A stretch of 12,841 nucleotides of DNA from Citromicrobium sp. (GTDB lineage: Bacteria > Pseudomonadota > Alphaproteobacteria > Sphingomonadales > Sphingomonadaceae): positions 1-12,841 of the forward strand of contig QFNA01000140.1 of the NCBI GenBank assembly GCA_003248395.1, written 5' to 3'. The notes beneath the pieces are model-generated. The model saw only the letters and a program-made list of their open reading frames with translations, had not been told where the DNA came from and made no database searches. Of this stretch, positions 6,225-12,841 are shown one piece after another (positions within the stretch are counted from its first letter, which is position 1; every line of letters begins with the position of its first letter). The translations under genes were made by a program, and so were the position numbers.

Positions 6225-8775
6225 GATCGCGCACTTCAACGCCACCGAACACCCTTTGCCCGAGGCGAGCCTTGCCGAGTTGATCGAGCGGGCCATGATC
6301 GCGCATGGCGGTGCGGAGGCCGTCGGTTTCGATGGCGAAGCGCTGACCTATCGCGAGCTCGACGAGAGAACCCGAGAGCTTGCCGGTCTTCTGCGCGAGC
6401 GCGGGGCGGGACCGGACACGATAGTCGCCGTGGCATTGCCGCGTTCACTGGAACTGGTCGTCGCGCTGGTTGCGGTGTTGCGGGCGGGCGCAGCCTATCT
6501 ACCGCTCGATCCCGAGCATCCGCCCGCACGCATCGCGATTATCCTGGAGCATGCAAAGCCGGTTGCCGTTCTCGCCGCAGAAGATCCCGACGGGCACTAT
6601 GGCGACCTTCTCATCGCGCCAAGCGACTGGGCGGAAGATGGCTCGGTCGATCTCCCGCTCCCGTTGCCCGACCATGCAGCGTATGTGATTTTCACTTCGG
6701 GTTCGACAGGCGAGCCGAAGGGGGTGGTGATCGAACATCGCGCCATCGTCAATCGACTGCTGTGGATGCAGTCGCATTACGGCTTTGGCTCCGATGATCG
6801 CATCCTGCAGAAAACTCCTGCGACGTTCGATGTCTCGGTATGGGAGTTCTTCCTGCCGCTGATATCTGGTGGCACGCTGGTGGTCGCAACGCCGGGCGCA
6901 CATCGCGATCCAGCCGCCATCGCACGGCTCATCCGCGACGAGCGCGTCGGAACGCTGCATTTCGTCCCCTCCATGCTCGAGGCCTTTCTCGAGACACCGG
7001 CGAGCGAGGGTCTAGAACTGCGCCGCGTCTTCTGCAGCGGGGAGGAACTTTCCGCCGATCTGCGCGACCGTTTCCACCGCCGGGTGCAGGCGCAATTGCA
7101 CAATCTCTATGGTCCGACCGAAGCCGCAGTCGACGTCAGTTTCTGGGACACCGGTCCGCAAGATGACAGCCGCCCGGTGCCCATCGGCTGGCCGGTCTGG
7201 AACACGCGGCTGCTGGTATTGGACGAATGGTTGCGCCCGGCACCTCCCGGGTCTGTGGGGCAGCTTTATCTCGGCGGTGTGCAACTCGCGCGTGGTTATC
7301 TGGCCCGCGAGGATCTGACGCAGGAACGCTTCCTGCCCGACCCGTTCCATGACGGCGAGCGGCTTTACAAGACTGGCGATCTTGCCCGCCGGCGATCCGA
7401 TGGCGCCGTGGAATTCCTGGGCCGCGACGATCATCAGGTTAAGATCCGCGGGTTGCGGATCGAACTCGGCGAAATCGAAGCGGCAATCGCGGCCTCGAAT
7501 ATCGTTCGGTCGGCGGCGGTCGTCGCGGTCGACGGCAGGATCGTCGGTTATGTCGTGCCGCGAGGCACGCTCGATTGGGATGCCTTGCGCAACGCTTTGG
7601 CTGCGCAATTGCCTGCCTACATGATTCCCGCCGCGTTCGTGGAACTGGCAGAGCTACCGGTTACCACCAATGGCAAGCTCGACCGCAAGGCGCTGCCCGC
7701 GCCGCAGTTCGGGTCGGATGGCGGGGAATCTCCCCAGGGCGACACGGAAGCGCGGCTGTCGGCAATCTATGCCGAAGTGCTCGGCCATGGGGGTGCGCTC
7801 GGGCGGACAGACGATTTTTTCGCACTCGGCGGGGATTCGCTTTCCGCTGTCAGGCTGATGCTGCGCATAGCGGAGGAATTCGGGCATGATCCCGGTTTCG
7901 GCGCGCTGTTCGAAACGCCCGATATCGCCTCCCTCGCTGCGCGCATCGCGCAAGGTCCGGCCATCCGCAACGAAGGGTTGGAACCGCTCATCACCCTGGC
8001 GAAGGGTGAGGAAGGCAGGCCTCCGCTGTTCCTGATACATCCTGCGGGCGGCATCGGCTGGGGCTATCGCACTCTGGCGACATCGCTCTCGCCGCCTCGC
8101 ACGGTCCATGTCATCCAGTCGCCGTCACTCGATATCGATCGAGAGCCGCCCGAAAGCATCGAGAAATTGGCCAAAACCTATGCCGACATCGTCGAGCGGC
8201 AGCAGCCGTCGGGTGTCATCCATCTCGGCGGCTGGTCGGTCGGCGGATTGATTGCGCAGACGCTGGCAGCGGAACTGGAGGTGCGGGGCCGAGAAATTGG
8301 GTTGGTCGCGCTGCTCGATGCCTATCCTGCCGAATGCTGGCGTGACGAACCCGAGCCGACCGAGGTCGAGGCTCTGCGCGCCCTGCTCGCCATCGCCGGT
8401 TACGATCCCGACCGCCACGATCATCTCGATACGCGGGAGAAGGTGCTGCGCTTCCTGCGAGAAGGCGACAGCGTGCTCGGAAATCTGCCCGCACGTGCGC
8501 AGGCGAGCGTGGTCCGCACAGTGCTCGATACCAACAGGCTGGTGCGCGCGCATTACCACCGACCCTATGGCGGCACGTTGACGCATATCCGTGCCGAGGC
8601 CGATCACGCCGACCGACCGGACTTGCAACCCAAGCTTTGGGCAACGCATTGCCGCACGGTCGAGGCGCTGGGGGTGCCCTTCCTCCACCCGGAATTGCCG
8701 GGCGAGGCGGCCAGCACCGTGATCGCGCCGATGCTTGCGCAGCGCATGGCGCAAAGCGAAAGGATCGATGCATGA
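6169..8775 (+). CDS. entF: Siderophore NRPS, A-T-TE part, predicted serine-activating (second part of interrupted EntF)
   Basis: An 868-aa ORF; homology begins at about TPAEAEREI (near 6205), so ATG 6169 is probably not a natural start. Adenylation domain (about 30-510): IFTSGSTGEPKG, FDVSVWEFF, NLYGPTEAAVD, YKTGDLARR, GRDDHQVKIRG, NGKLDRK. The ten specificity positions read D221, V222, W225, H264, F288, S290, L313, V321, D322, K503, the serine code I recall for E. coli EntF. T domain (about 525-595): FFALGGDSLSAVRL with Ser557. Thioesterase (about 615-868): FLIHPAGGIGWGYR, GGWSVGG with Ser690, LLDAYP with Asp717, and His840 at the spacing to the C-terminus seen in EntF. In EntF-type enzymes this TE oligomerises and cyclises DHB-Ser; ring or linear product cannot be read here. 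TGA overlaps entA (ATGA). No epimerase or second module. Confidence 0.92.
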   Translation: MQSRWRSMPIATPAEAEREIAHFNATEHPLPEASLAELIERAMIAHGGAEAVGFDGEALTYRELDERTRELAGLLRERGAGPDTIVAVALPRSLELVVALVAVLRAGAAYLPLDPEHPPARIAIILEHAKPVAVLAAEDPDGHYGDLLIAPSDWAEDGSVDLPLPLPDHAAYVIFTSGSTGEPKGVVIEHRAIVNRLLWMQSHYGFGSDDRILQKTPATFDVSVWEFFLPLISGGTLVVATPGAHRDPAAIARLIRDERVGTLHFVPSMLEAFLETPASEGLELRRVFCSGEELSADLRDRFHRRVQAQLHNLYGPTEAAVDVSFWDTGPQDDSRPVPIGWPVWNTRLLVLDEWLRPAPPGSVGQLYLGGVQLARGYLAREDLTQERFLPDPFHDGERLYKTGDLARRRSDGAVEFLGRDDHQVKIRGLRIELGEIEAAIAASNIVRSAAVVAVDGRIVGYVVPRGTLDWDALRNALAAQLPAYMIPAAFVELAELPVTTNGKLDRKALPAPQFGSDGGESPQGDTEARLSAIYAEVLGHGGALGRTDDFFALGGDSLSAVRLMLRIAEEFGHDPGFGALFETPDIASLAARIAQGPAIRNEGLEPLITLAKGEEGRPPLFLIHPAGGIGWGYRTLATSLSPPRTVHVIQSPSLDIDREPPESIEKLAKTYADIVERQQPSGVIHLGGWSVGGLIAQTLAAELEVRGREIGLVALLDAYPAECWRDEPEPTEVEALRALLAIAGYDPDRHDHLDTREKVLRFLREGDSVLGNLPARAQASVVRTVLDTNRLVRAHYHRPYGGTLTHIRAEADHADRPDLQPKLWATHCRTVEALGVPFLHPELPGEAASTVIAPMLAQRMAQSERIDA

Positions 8776-9515
8776 CACGCGATAGCGGACTGGCGGGACG
8801 GATCGCTCTGGTGACCGGCGCTGCCGGAGGCATCGGCGCGGCAGTGGTCGCGCTCCTGCGCGCGGAAGGGGCGGTGGTGATCGCCACCGATGCTGCTGGC
8901 GGCGAAGGTGTCGAGCCGCTCGACGTCACCGACAGTGCAGCCGTTGACGCTCTGATCGAACAGATGGAGTCCGAGCACGGGCAGATCGATTTCGGCGTCA
9001 ATGTCGCCGGCACGCTGTCGAACAAGCTGGTTGCCGAGACGACGGACGAGGAATGGCGCCGCGTGTTTGCGGTCAACACCGACGGGGTGTTTCACATCTG
9101 CCGCGCGCTCTCACGCAGAATGAAGCAGCGCCGGGCAGGCAGTATCGTCACTGTCGGCTCCAACGCGGCGGGCGTACCCCGTCATGCAATGGCCGCCTAT
9201 GCTGCCTCCAAGGCGGCGACGCATATGTTCATGCGCTGCCTCGGGCTGGAGCTCGCCGAGTTCGGGATCCGCTGCAACACCGTCGCACCCGGCTCCACGC
9301 TCACCCCGATGCAGACGGGCATGTGGGCAGGCGAAAGCGGGGCGGAGCGCGTAATCCGCGGTATCCCGGAAGATTTCAAGGCGGGCATCCCGCTGCGCAA
9401 GCTGGCTACGCCCGAAGACATAGCCGAAGCGGTGCTGTTTTTGCTGAGCGACCGTGCAGGCCACATCACGATGACCGATCTTTACGTCGACGGCGGGGCG
9501 ACCTTGCGCGCCTGA
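8772..9515 (+). CDS. entA: 2,3-dihydro-2,3-dihydroxybenzoate dehydrogenase (EntA)
   Basis: NAD-dependent short-chain dehydrogenase that oxidises dihydro-DHB to 2,3-dihydroxybenzoate, completing the DHB branch. It is 247 aa, the same size as EntA (248). Visible motifs: cofactor loop TGAAGGIG (15-22), NVAG in place of NNAG (77-80), catalytic Ser130 in TVGSNAAG, and Tyr143/Lys147 in YAASK. EntA-like features include PRHAMAAYAASKAA, GIRCNTVAPGSTLTPMQ, a MWAGESGAE...RGIPEDFKAGIPL segment and the C-terminal DLYVDGGATL. ATG 8772 overlaps the NRPS stop and has AAGGA 7 nt upstream. It is the last gene of the operon. Its TGA (9513-9515) directly abuts the stop of the convergent b561 gene. Confidence 0.93.
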   Translation: MTRDSGLAGRIALVTGAAGGIGAAVVALLRAEGAVVIATDAAGGEGVEPLDVTDSAAVDALIEQMESEHGQIDFGVNVAGTLSNKLVAETTDEEWRRVFAVNTDGVFHICRALSRRMKQRRAGSIVTVGSNAAGVPRHAMAAYAASKAATHMFMRCLGLELAEFGIRCNTVAPGSTLTPMQTGMWAGESGAERVIRGIPEDFKAGIPLRKLATPEDIAEAVLFLLSDRAGHITMTDLYVDGGATLRA

Positions 9516-9990
9516 TCAGGAGTTAGGGTCACCCGCCATCCGCGCCAGCGTGTCGTCGCGTAGCCAGAAACGATGGACCACCACCATCGCCACATGGCCT
9601 GCGATCAGCGCCAGGAAGACCCAGGCAAGCGAAAATCTCGACAGCATCCTTGCCGCCGAGCATGCGCAGGAACGCCAGCGATGGTACGACCAGCATCAGC
9701 AGGTATAACGCGCCGTGTCCGACCCGCGCCGCCGCGCCCAGCAATCCTGCATGCGCCGGTGGTCGAGAGCCACGTTGCGTCAGCGCCCAGACCAAGCGCC
9801 CGGCAATCAGAACCAGCAACAGCGTGCCGACCGATTTGTGCGAGCCGACCCAGAAAGCCGTCAATGGCGTACGCCCGGCAATTTCCTTGTAGATCATCCC
9901 GCCGAACTGCCACACCAGCAGCGCCGCGATGGTCCAGTGAAACAGCCGAGAAACCGTGCCGTAGCGAGTGATCGTGTCGTTCATCGGCAT
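9516..9990 (-). CDS. Cytochrome b561 family protein, internally deleted and frame-broken
   Basis: A small membrane di-haem b cytochrome of the prokaryotic b561 type. From ATG 9990 (or 9984, MNDTITRYG) the frame gives RYGTVSRLFHWTIAALLVWQ, a WVGSHKSVGTLLLVLIAGRLVW helix with another His, and LGAAARVGHGALYLLMLVVP. After KDAVEIF (about 9633) homology passes to another frame, SLAWVFLALIAGHVAMVVVH then RFWLRDDTLARMAGDPNS, with the stop at 9518-9516. About 25-30 residues between them, which in this family hold a haem-ligand His, are missing, so the protein as written would lack a haem site. It follows the M20 hydrolase by 10 nt, probably in one transcript. Family members move electrons from quinol; a role in ferric reduction at this locus is a guess. 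Confidence 0.8.
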
Positions 9991-10000
9991 GCCTCGCCCC

Positions 10001-11078
10001 CTACCCTAGCCGGTCTTTCACCAATTGTGTGAAGATGCCGACCGCCACCGGCAAGAGATTATCGTCGAAGTCGTATTCCGGATTGTGACACATGGGGCTG
10101 TCCTGGCCAAGGAACATATAGGCCCCCGGTGCCGACTGAAGCAGCAGAGCCATGTCATCGGTGAAGGGATAGGCCTGGTGATCGCCCACGATCCCGCCGT
10201 CCCCCACCACCTTCGCTGCCGCGCGTGACGCATGCTCGGCCGCACCGGCATCGTTCACGCAGGGCGGCACCTCGGCAAGCTTTTCGCAGACGATTTCGCA
10301 TCCGGTCATCGCCGCGATGCCTTCGCAGGCCTTCTCCAGCCGTTCGAACAATAGCGCCACGACCTCGGGCTTCACCGCGCGCAGCGTGCCAGAGAGCTGC
10401 GCGGTTTCGGCGATGATATTGTGGTTGGTTCCCGCCTGCAACGACCCGACATTGATCAGCGCGGCTTCCTTGGGGTCGACATACCGCCCGACGATGGAAG
10501 AGATCTCCACCGCCAGACGCGCTGCGGCCTGCAAGGGATCGACCGCCTTGTAGAATGCGGCGCCGTGCCCGCCCGTACCGGTCACATCGATCTGCCACAC
10601 GATGTAGCCGTTGAGCACCGCGCCTTTCCAGCAACCCGTCGGCGATCATCGCCTTCGAGCCCTTGCCGTTTTCCTCGGCTGGCTGGAAGATCATCACCAC
10701 CCGCCCCGATGCGGGCGGATTGGCGGCCAGGTGCTTGGCCGTGCCGAGCAGCGCCGCCGTATGTCCGTCATGCCCGCAGGCATGGGCGACACCGCTGGTG
10801 ATGGAGGCATAGTCGCGCCCGCTCTCATCATCCATCGGCAGCGCGTCCATATCTGCACGCAACGCGATCGAAAGCCCCGGCTTGCCGCTGTCGACGACCG
10901 CCACGACACCCGTTCCGCCGATGCCCGTGACCGGATCGAGCCCGAATTCACGCAGTCGTTCGGCGACGAAGCCGGCCGTCCAGTTTTCCTCGAAGGCCAG
11001 TTCGGGATGGCGGTGCAATTCGCGCCGCCAAGCGGTCATCGTCTCGCTCATGCCCGCGATGGGAGAATATTCGTTCAT
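10001..11078 (-). CDS. M20 family amidohydrolase (hippurate hydrolase / N-acyl amino acid hydrolase type), frame-broken
   Basis: A metal-dependent amidohydrolase of peptidase family M20, subfamily D. The upstream frame (from ATG 11078) has WRRELHRHPELAFEE, IALRADMDALPM, AHACGHDGHTAALLG with metal-ligand Cys and His, and VVMIFQPAEENGKGSKAM with the catalytic Glu. At about 10619-10626, after DGLLER, homology jumps to another frame (10001-10618): VLNGYIVWQIDVTGTGGHGA (dimerisation domain), GTNHNIIAETAQLSGTLRA and MCHNPEYDFDD with the C-terminal metal His. About 25-35 residues between these blocks, including the family's L-H-N-W/F-P segment with another metal-site His, are absent. GGAAAC upstream supports ATG 11078; frame extension to 11240 is not conserved. 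Family enzymes cleave N-acyl amino acids, N-benzoylglycine among them. Substrate here is unknown. Confidence 0.87.
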
Positions 11079-11204
11079 ACCGTTTCCAGTTGCATTGCGC
11101 CTGCCGACCGTGGCTGCTTGACTTGCCAGGACCGCTTCGCCAACCGCTTTGGCATATTCGCGGCGGGTTTCCACCCCGCAATTCCCCTGCAAGGAGCAAA
11201 GCTT
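11079..11204. other. Divergent intergenic region, M20 hydrolase / FecCD permease
   Basis: About 126 bp between two divergent genes should hold promoters for both. It contains TTGACT at 11118-11123 without a matching -10 element, a small GCGGG/CCCGC hairpin (11163-11167 with 11175-11179), and the ribosome binding site of the permease. No clear iron box, riboswitch or terminator was recognised. Confidence 0.4.
11191..11196 (+). promoter_or_regulatory. Strong Shine-Dalgarno before the FecCD gene
   Basis: AAGGAG is the best ribosome binding site in this region. No ATG, GTG or TTG lies at normal distance in the permease frame; the codon 8 nt downstream (11205) is CTG, in frame with the gene. Either CTG is used as start, or the original start codon has been altered or lost in this sequence. 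Confidence 0.5.
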
Positions 11205-12275
11205 CTGGCTTCGATTGCCGATCAGGACGCATCGCTTCACGACCGGACGGTCGGCGAATACGCGCGCCTGGTGCGCAAGCGCGTGCTCCTGCTGGTGGTG
11301 CTGCTTGCCGCCATGCTGTTCGCGCTGGGCCTGGACATCTCGACCGGGCCATCCTCCCTGCCCCTGCGCGACGTTTTCCGGGGCCTGTTCGCGCCTGCCA
11401 CGCTCGATCTGCCGTCGGTCACGATCATCCGCGAGGTGCGCCTCCCGATGGCGCTCATGGCGCTGCTGGTCGGCGGGGCACTGTCGCTCGCCGGGGCGGA
11501 AATGCAGACCATTCTCGACAATCCGCTGGCTAGCCCGTTCACGCTTGGCGTTTCCTCCGCCGCCAGCTTCGGCGCGGCGCTCGGCATTGTGCTCGGCGTG
11601 GGGCTGCCGGGATTGGCTGTGGACTGGATCGTGCCGGTCAACGCGTTCCTTTGTGCCTTTGGGTCGGTTTTGCTGCTCGAGGCTCTGGCGCGAGGCCGAT
11701 CCGCCGGGACTCAGGGCGTGATCCTGTTCGGCATTGCACTGGTCTTCACCTTCAACGCCGCTGTCGCCCTGCTACAGTTCATTGCCTCGCAAGAGGCGCT
11801 TTCGCAGCTGGTCTTCTGGACCATGGGTGCGCTGGGACGCGCCACGTGGGAAAGCGTTGCGGTGCTGGGCGTGGTGTTCGCGCTGTGCCTGCCGTTCTCG
11901 CTGCGCAGCGCCAATGCCATGACGGCCATGCGGTTGGGCGAGGATCGCGCGCGCAGCTTCGGCATCGACGTGCGCCGCCTGCGCTTCTTCTCGCTGCTGC
12001 GGATCAGTGCGCTGGCCGGGACTTCGGTGGCCTTTGTCGGCACGATCGGTTTCGTGGGGCTGGTCGGACCGCATATCGCCCGGCTCCTGCTGGGTGAGGA
12101 TCACCGCTTCCTGCTGCCTGCTTCGATCCTCACTGGCGGGCTGATCATGGCGCTCGCATCGGTCGCCAGCAAATTGATCGTACCCGGTGTGTTGCTGCCA
12201 GTCGGCATCGTCACATCGCTTATCGGCGTGCCGATCTTCCTCGCCCTGATTTTGCGCCGCCCCGACCGCGTATGA
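11205..12275 (+). CDS. FecCD-family iron-siderophore ABC transporter permease
   Basis: Inner-membrane permease of the FecCD/BtuC/FepD family, which passes Fe-siderophore, haem or cobalamin from a periplasmic binding protein into the cytosol. Family features: STGPSSLPLRDV after the first helix, REVRLPMALMALLVGGALSLAG, DNPLASPFTLGVSSAASFGA, GIALVFTFNAAVALLQFIAS, WTMGALGRATWESV, FGIDVRRLRFFSLL, GTIGFVGLVGPHIARLLLGEDHR and LPVGIVTSLIGVPIFL. From CTG 11205 it is 356 aa; the alternative GTG 11271 gives 334 aa. Both fit the family (about 330-350). The open frame runs back to 10611, but that part overlaps the M20 gene antisense and is not coding. No break is seen. Its TGA overlaps the ATPase ATG (ATGA). 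No substrate-binding protein gene lies directly upstream. Ferric catecholate is the likely substrate from context. Confidence 0.9.
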   Translation: MASIADQDASLHDRTVGEYARLVRKRVLLLVVLLAAMLFALGLDISTGPSSLPLRDVFRGLFAPATLDLPSVTIIREVRLPMALMALLVGGALSLAGAEMQTILDNPLASPFTLGVSSAASFGAALGIVLGVGLPGLAVDWIVPVNAFLCAFGSVLLLEALARGRSAGTQGVILFGIALVFTFNAAVALLQFIASQEALSQLVFWTMGALGRATWESVAVLGVVFALCLPFSLRSANAMTAMRLGEDRARSFGIDVRRLRFFSLLRISALAGTSVAFVGTIGFVGLVGPHIARLLLGEDHRFLLPASILTGGLIMALASVASKLIVPGVLLPVGIVTSLIGVPIFLALILRRPDRV

Positions 12276-12841
12276 GCGAGGGGTTCACCATTGCCGGGCT
12301 CAGCGCGTCCTATGGCACCAGGCGAATTGTCGAGAATATCGATCTCGGCCCGTTCGAACCGGGGCAGGTCATTTCGCTGTGCGGCCCCAATGCGGCGGGC
12401 AAGACCACGCTGTTGCGCGCGATTGCGGGGCTCCAGCGGTTACATGCCGCAGGCTCTGCCGCAGCGCATCGGCCTGACCGTGATCGAAGGCATGATCAGC
12501 GCGCTACTCGCGGCCCCCGGAGAGCGTGCCACGACCTCGGCAAGTCTAGCCGCCAGCGCCATGCAAACGCTCGATCGGGTCGGCATTGCCAATCTCGCCA
12601 TGCGCGAGCTGGGCCATCTTTCGGGCGGCCAGCGACAGCTTGCTTCTCTGGCGCAGGCGCTGGTGCGACAGCCGCGGGTGCTGCTGCTCGACGAGCCGAT
12701 CAGTGCCCTCGACCTGCATTATCAGTTGCGAGTGATGAAGCTGGTGCGACAGGTCGCCGCAGACAATGGCATGATCGTGATCATGGTGTTGCACGATCTG
12801 GTCATGGCCGCACGCTGGTCGGACCGCGTGGTCCTGTTGGC
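12272..12841 (+). CDS. Iron-siderophore ABC transporter ATPase, frame-broken and cut by window end
   Basis: The ATP-binding partner of the FecCD permease (FepC/FhuC type). From ATG 12272 the frame reads MSEGFTIAGLSASYGTRRIV, then the Walker A loop CGPNAAGKTTLLRAIAGLQ. At about 12434-12440 homology moves to a second frame: GYMPQALPQRIGLTVIEGMI (Q-loop), LGHLSGGQRQLASLAQAL (signature), RVLLLDEPISALDLHYQ (Walker B and D-loop) and MVLHDLVMAARWSDRVVLL (H-loop), open to the window edge. The 25-30 residues normally between Walker A and the Q-loop are missing, so no ATPase would be made from the sequence as given. The 3' end lies outside the window. Start and stop overlap with the permease gene shows they form one operon. 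Confidence 0.88.
   Translation, partial: MSEGFTIAGLSASYGTRRIVENIDLGPFEPGQVISLCGPNAAGKTTLLRAIAGLQRLHAAGSAAAHRPDRDRRHDQRATRGPRRACHDLGKSSRQRHANARSGRHCQSRHARAGPSFGRPATACFSGAGAGATAAGAAARRADQCPRPALSVASDEAGATGRRRQWHDRDHGVARSGHGRTLVGPRGPVG

Noticed and set aside
5196..6296. 366-aa open frame on the minus strand opposite the condensation domain
   Set aside because: It is a shadow of the NRPS coding strand in GC-rich DNA; no recognisable domain, while the plus strand has clear C-domain motifs.
10611..11117. Long N-terminal extension of the FecCD open frame
   Set aside because: It runs antisense through the M20 hydrolase gene and has no membrane or domain character; conservation starts near 11240-11290.
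11079..11204. Cobalamin riboswitch or iron box upstream of the permease
   Set aside because: Only a 5-bp GCGGG/CCCGC hairpin and a GCGCAATGC (minus strand, about 11092-11100) that loosely resembles the 1391 operator; none of the conserved riboswitch boxes or a full palindrome is present.
1..12841. CRISPR array, tRNA/rRNA, insertion sequence or phage genes
   Set aside because: No regular short repeats, no clover-leaf or rRNA signature, no transposase, integrase or terminal inverted repeats were seen.

Overview
The window is a catecholate-siderophore (iron acquisition) locus from a GC-rich proteobacterium. Base composition, codon choice, an outer-membrane receptor ending in Phe, and the mix of genes suggest an alphaproteobacterium, probably Sphingomonadales (an inference; no rRNA or other taxonomic marker is present).

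Layout. (1) Positions 2-103 are the last 33 codons of a TonB-dependent outer-membrane receptor. (2) A convergent MFS exporter lies at 140-1357 (minus). (3) A 106-bp divergent region (1358-1463) holds a 12-bp perfect palindrome and a Fur-box-like sequence. (4) A tightly packed plus-strand operon (1464-9515) encodes isochorismate synthase (EntC), 2,3-dihydroxybenzoate (DHB)-AMP ligase (EntE), a stand-alone isochorismatase, a separate aryl carrier protein (ArCP), an EntF-like NRPS (C, then A-T-TE) and EntA dehydrogenase. Most junctions are 4-bp stop/start overlaps. (5) A minus-strand pair encodes an M20 amidohydrolase and a cytochrome b561. (6) Divergent from them is the start of a FecCD permease / ATPase uptake operon, cut off by the window end.

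How it works together. EntC, isochorismatase and EntA turn chorismate into DHB. EntE loads DHB on the ArCP. The NRPS condenses it with an amino acid, and the thioesterase releases the product. The ten specificity positions of the A domain read D-V-W-H-F-S-L-V-D-K, the serine code of E. coli EntF as I recall it, so the predicted product is DHB-serine, possibly enterobactin or a linear form. The exporter, receptor and ABC transporter would handle secretion and uptake. No PPTase, MbtH-like protein, ferric-enterobactin esterase or periplasmic binding protein is visible.

The oddest property is that five genes (entE, entF at the C/A boundary, b561, M20 hydrolase, ABC ATPase) each lack a conserved internal block of roughly 70-105 nt and change reading frame at the join, while all flanking sequence remains well conserved. 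This looks like five discrete deletions in the sequence as given. Assembly or scaffolding error is the most economical explanation, but real deletions are not excluded.
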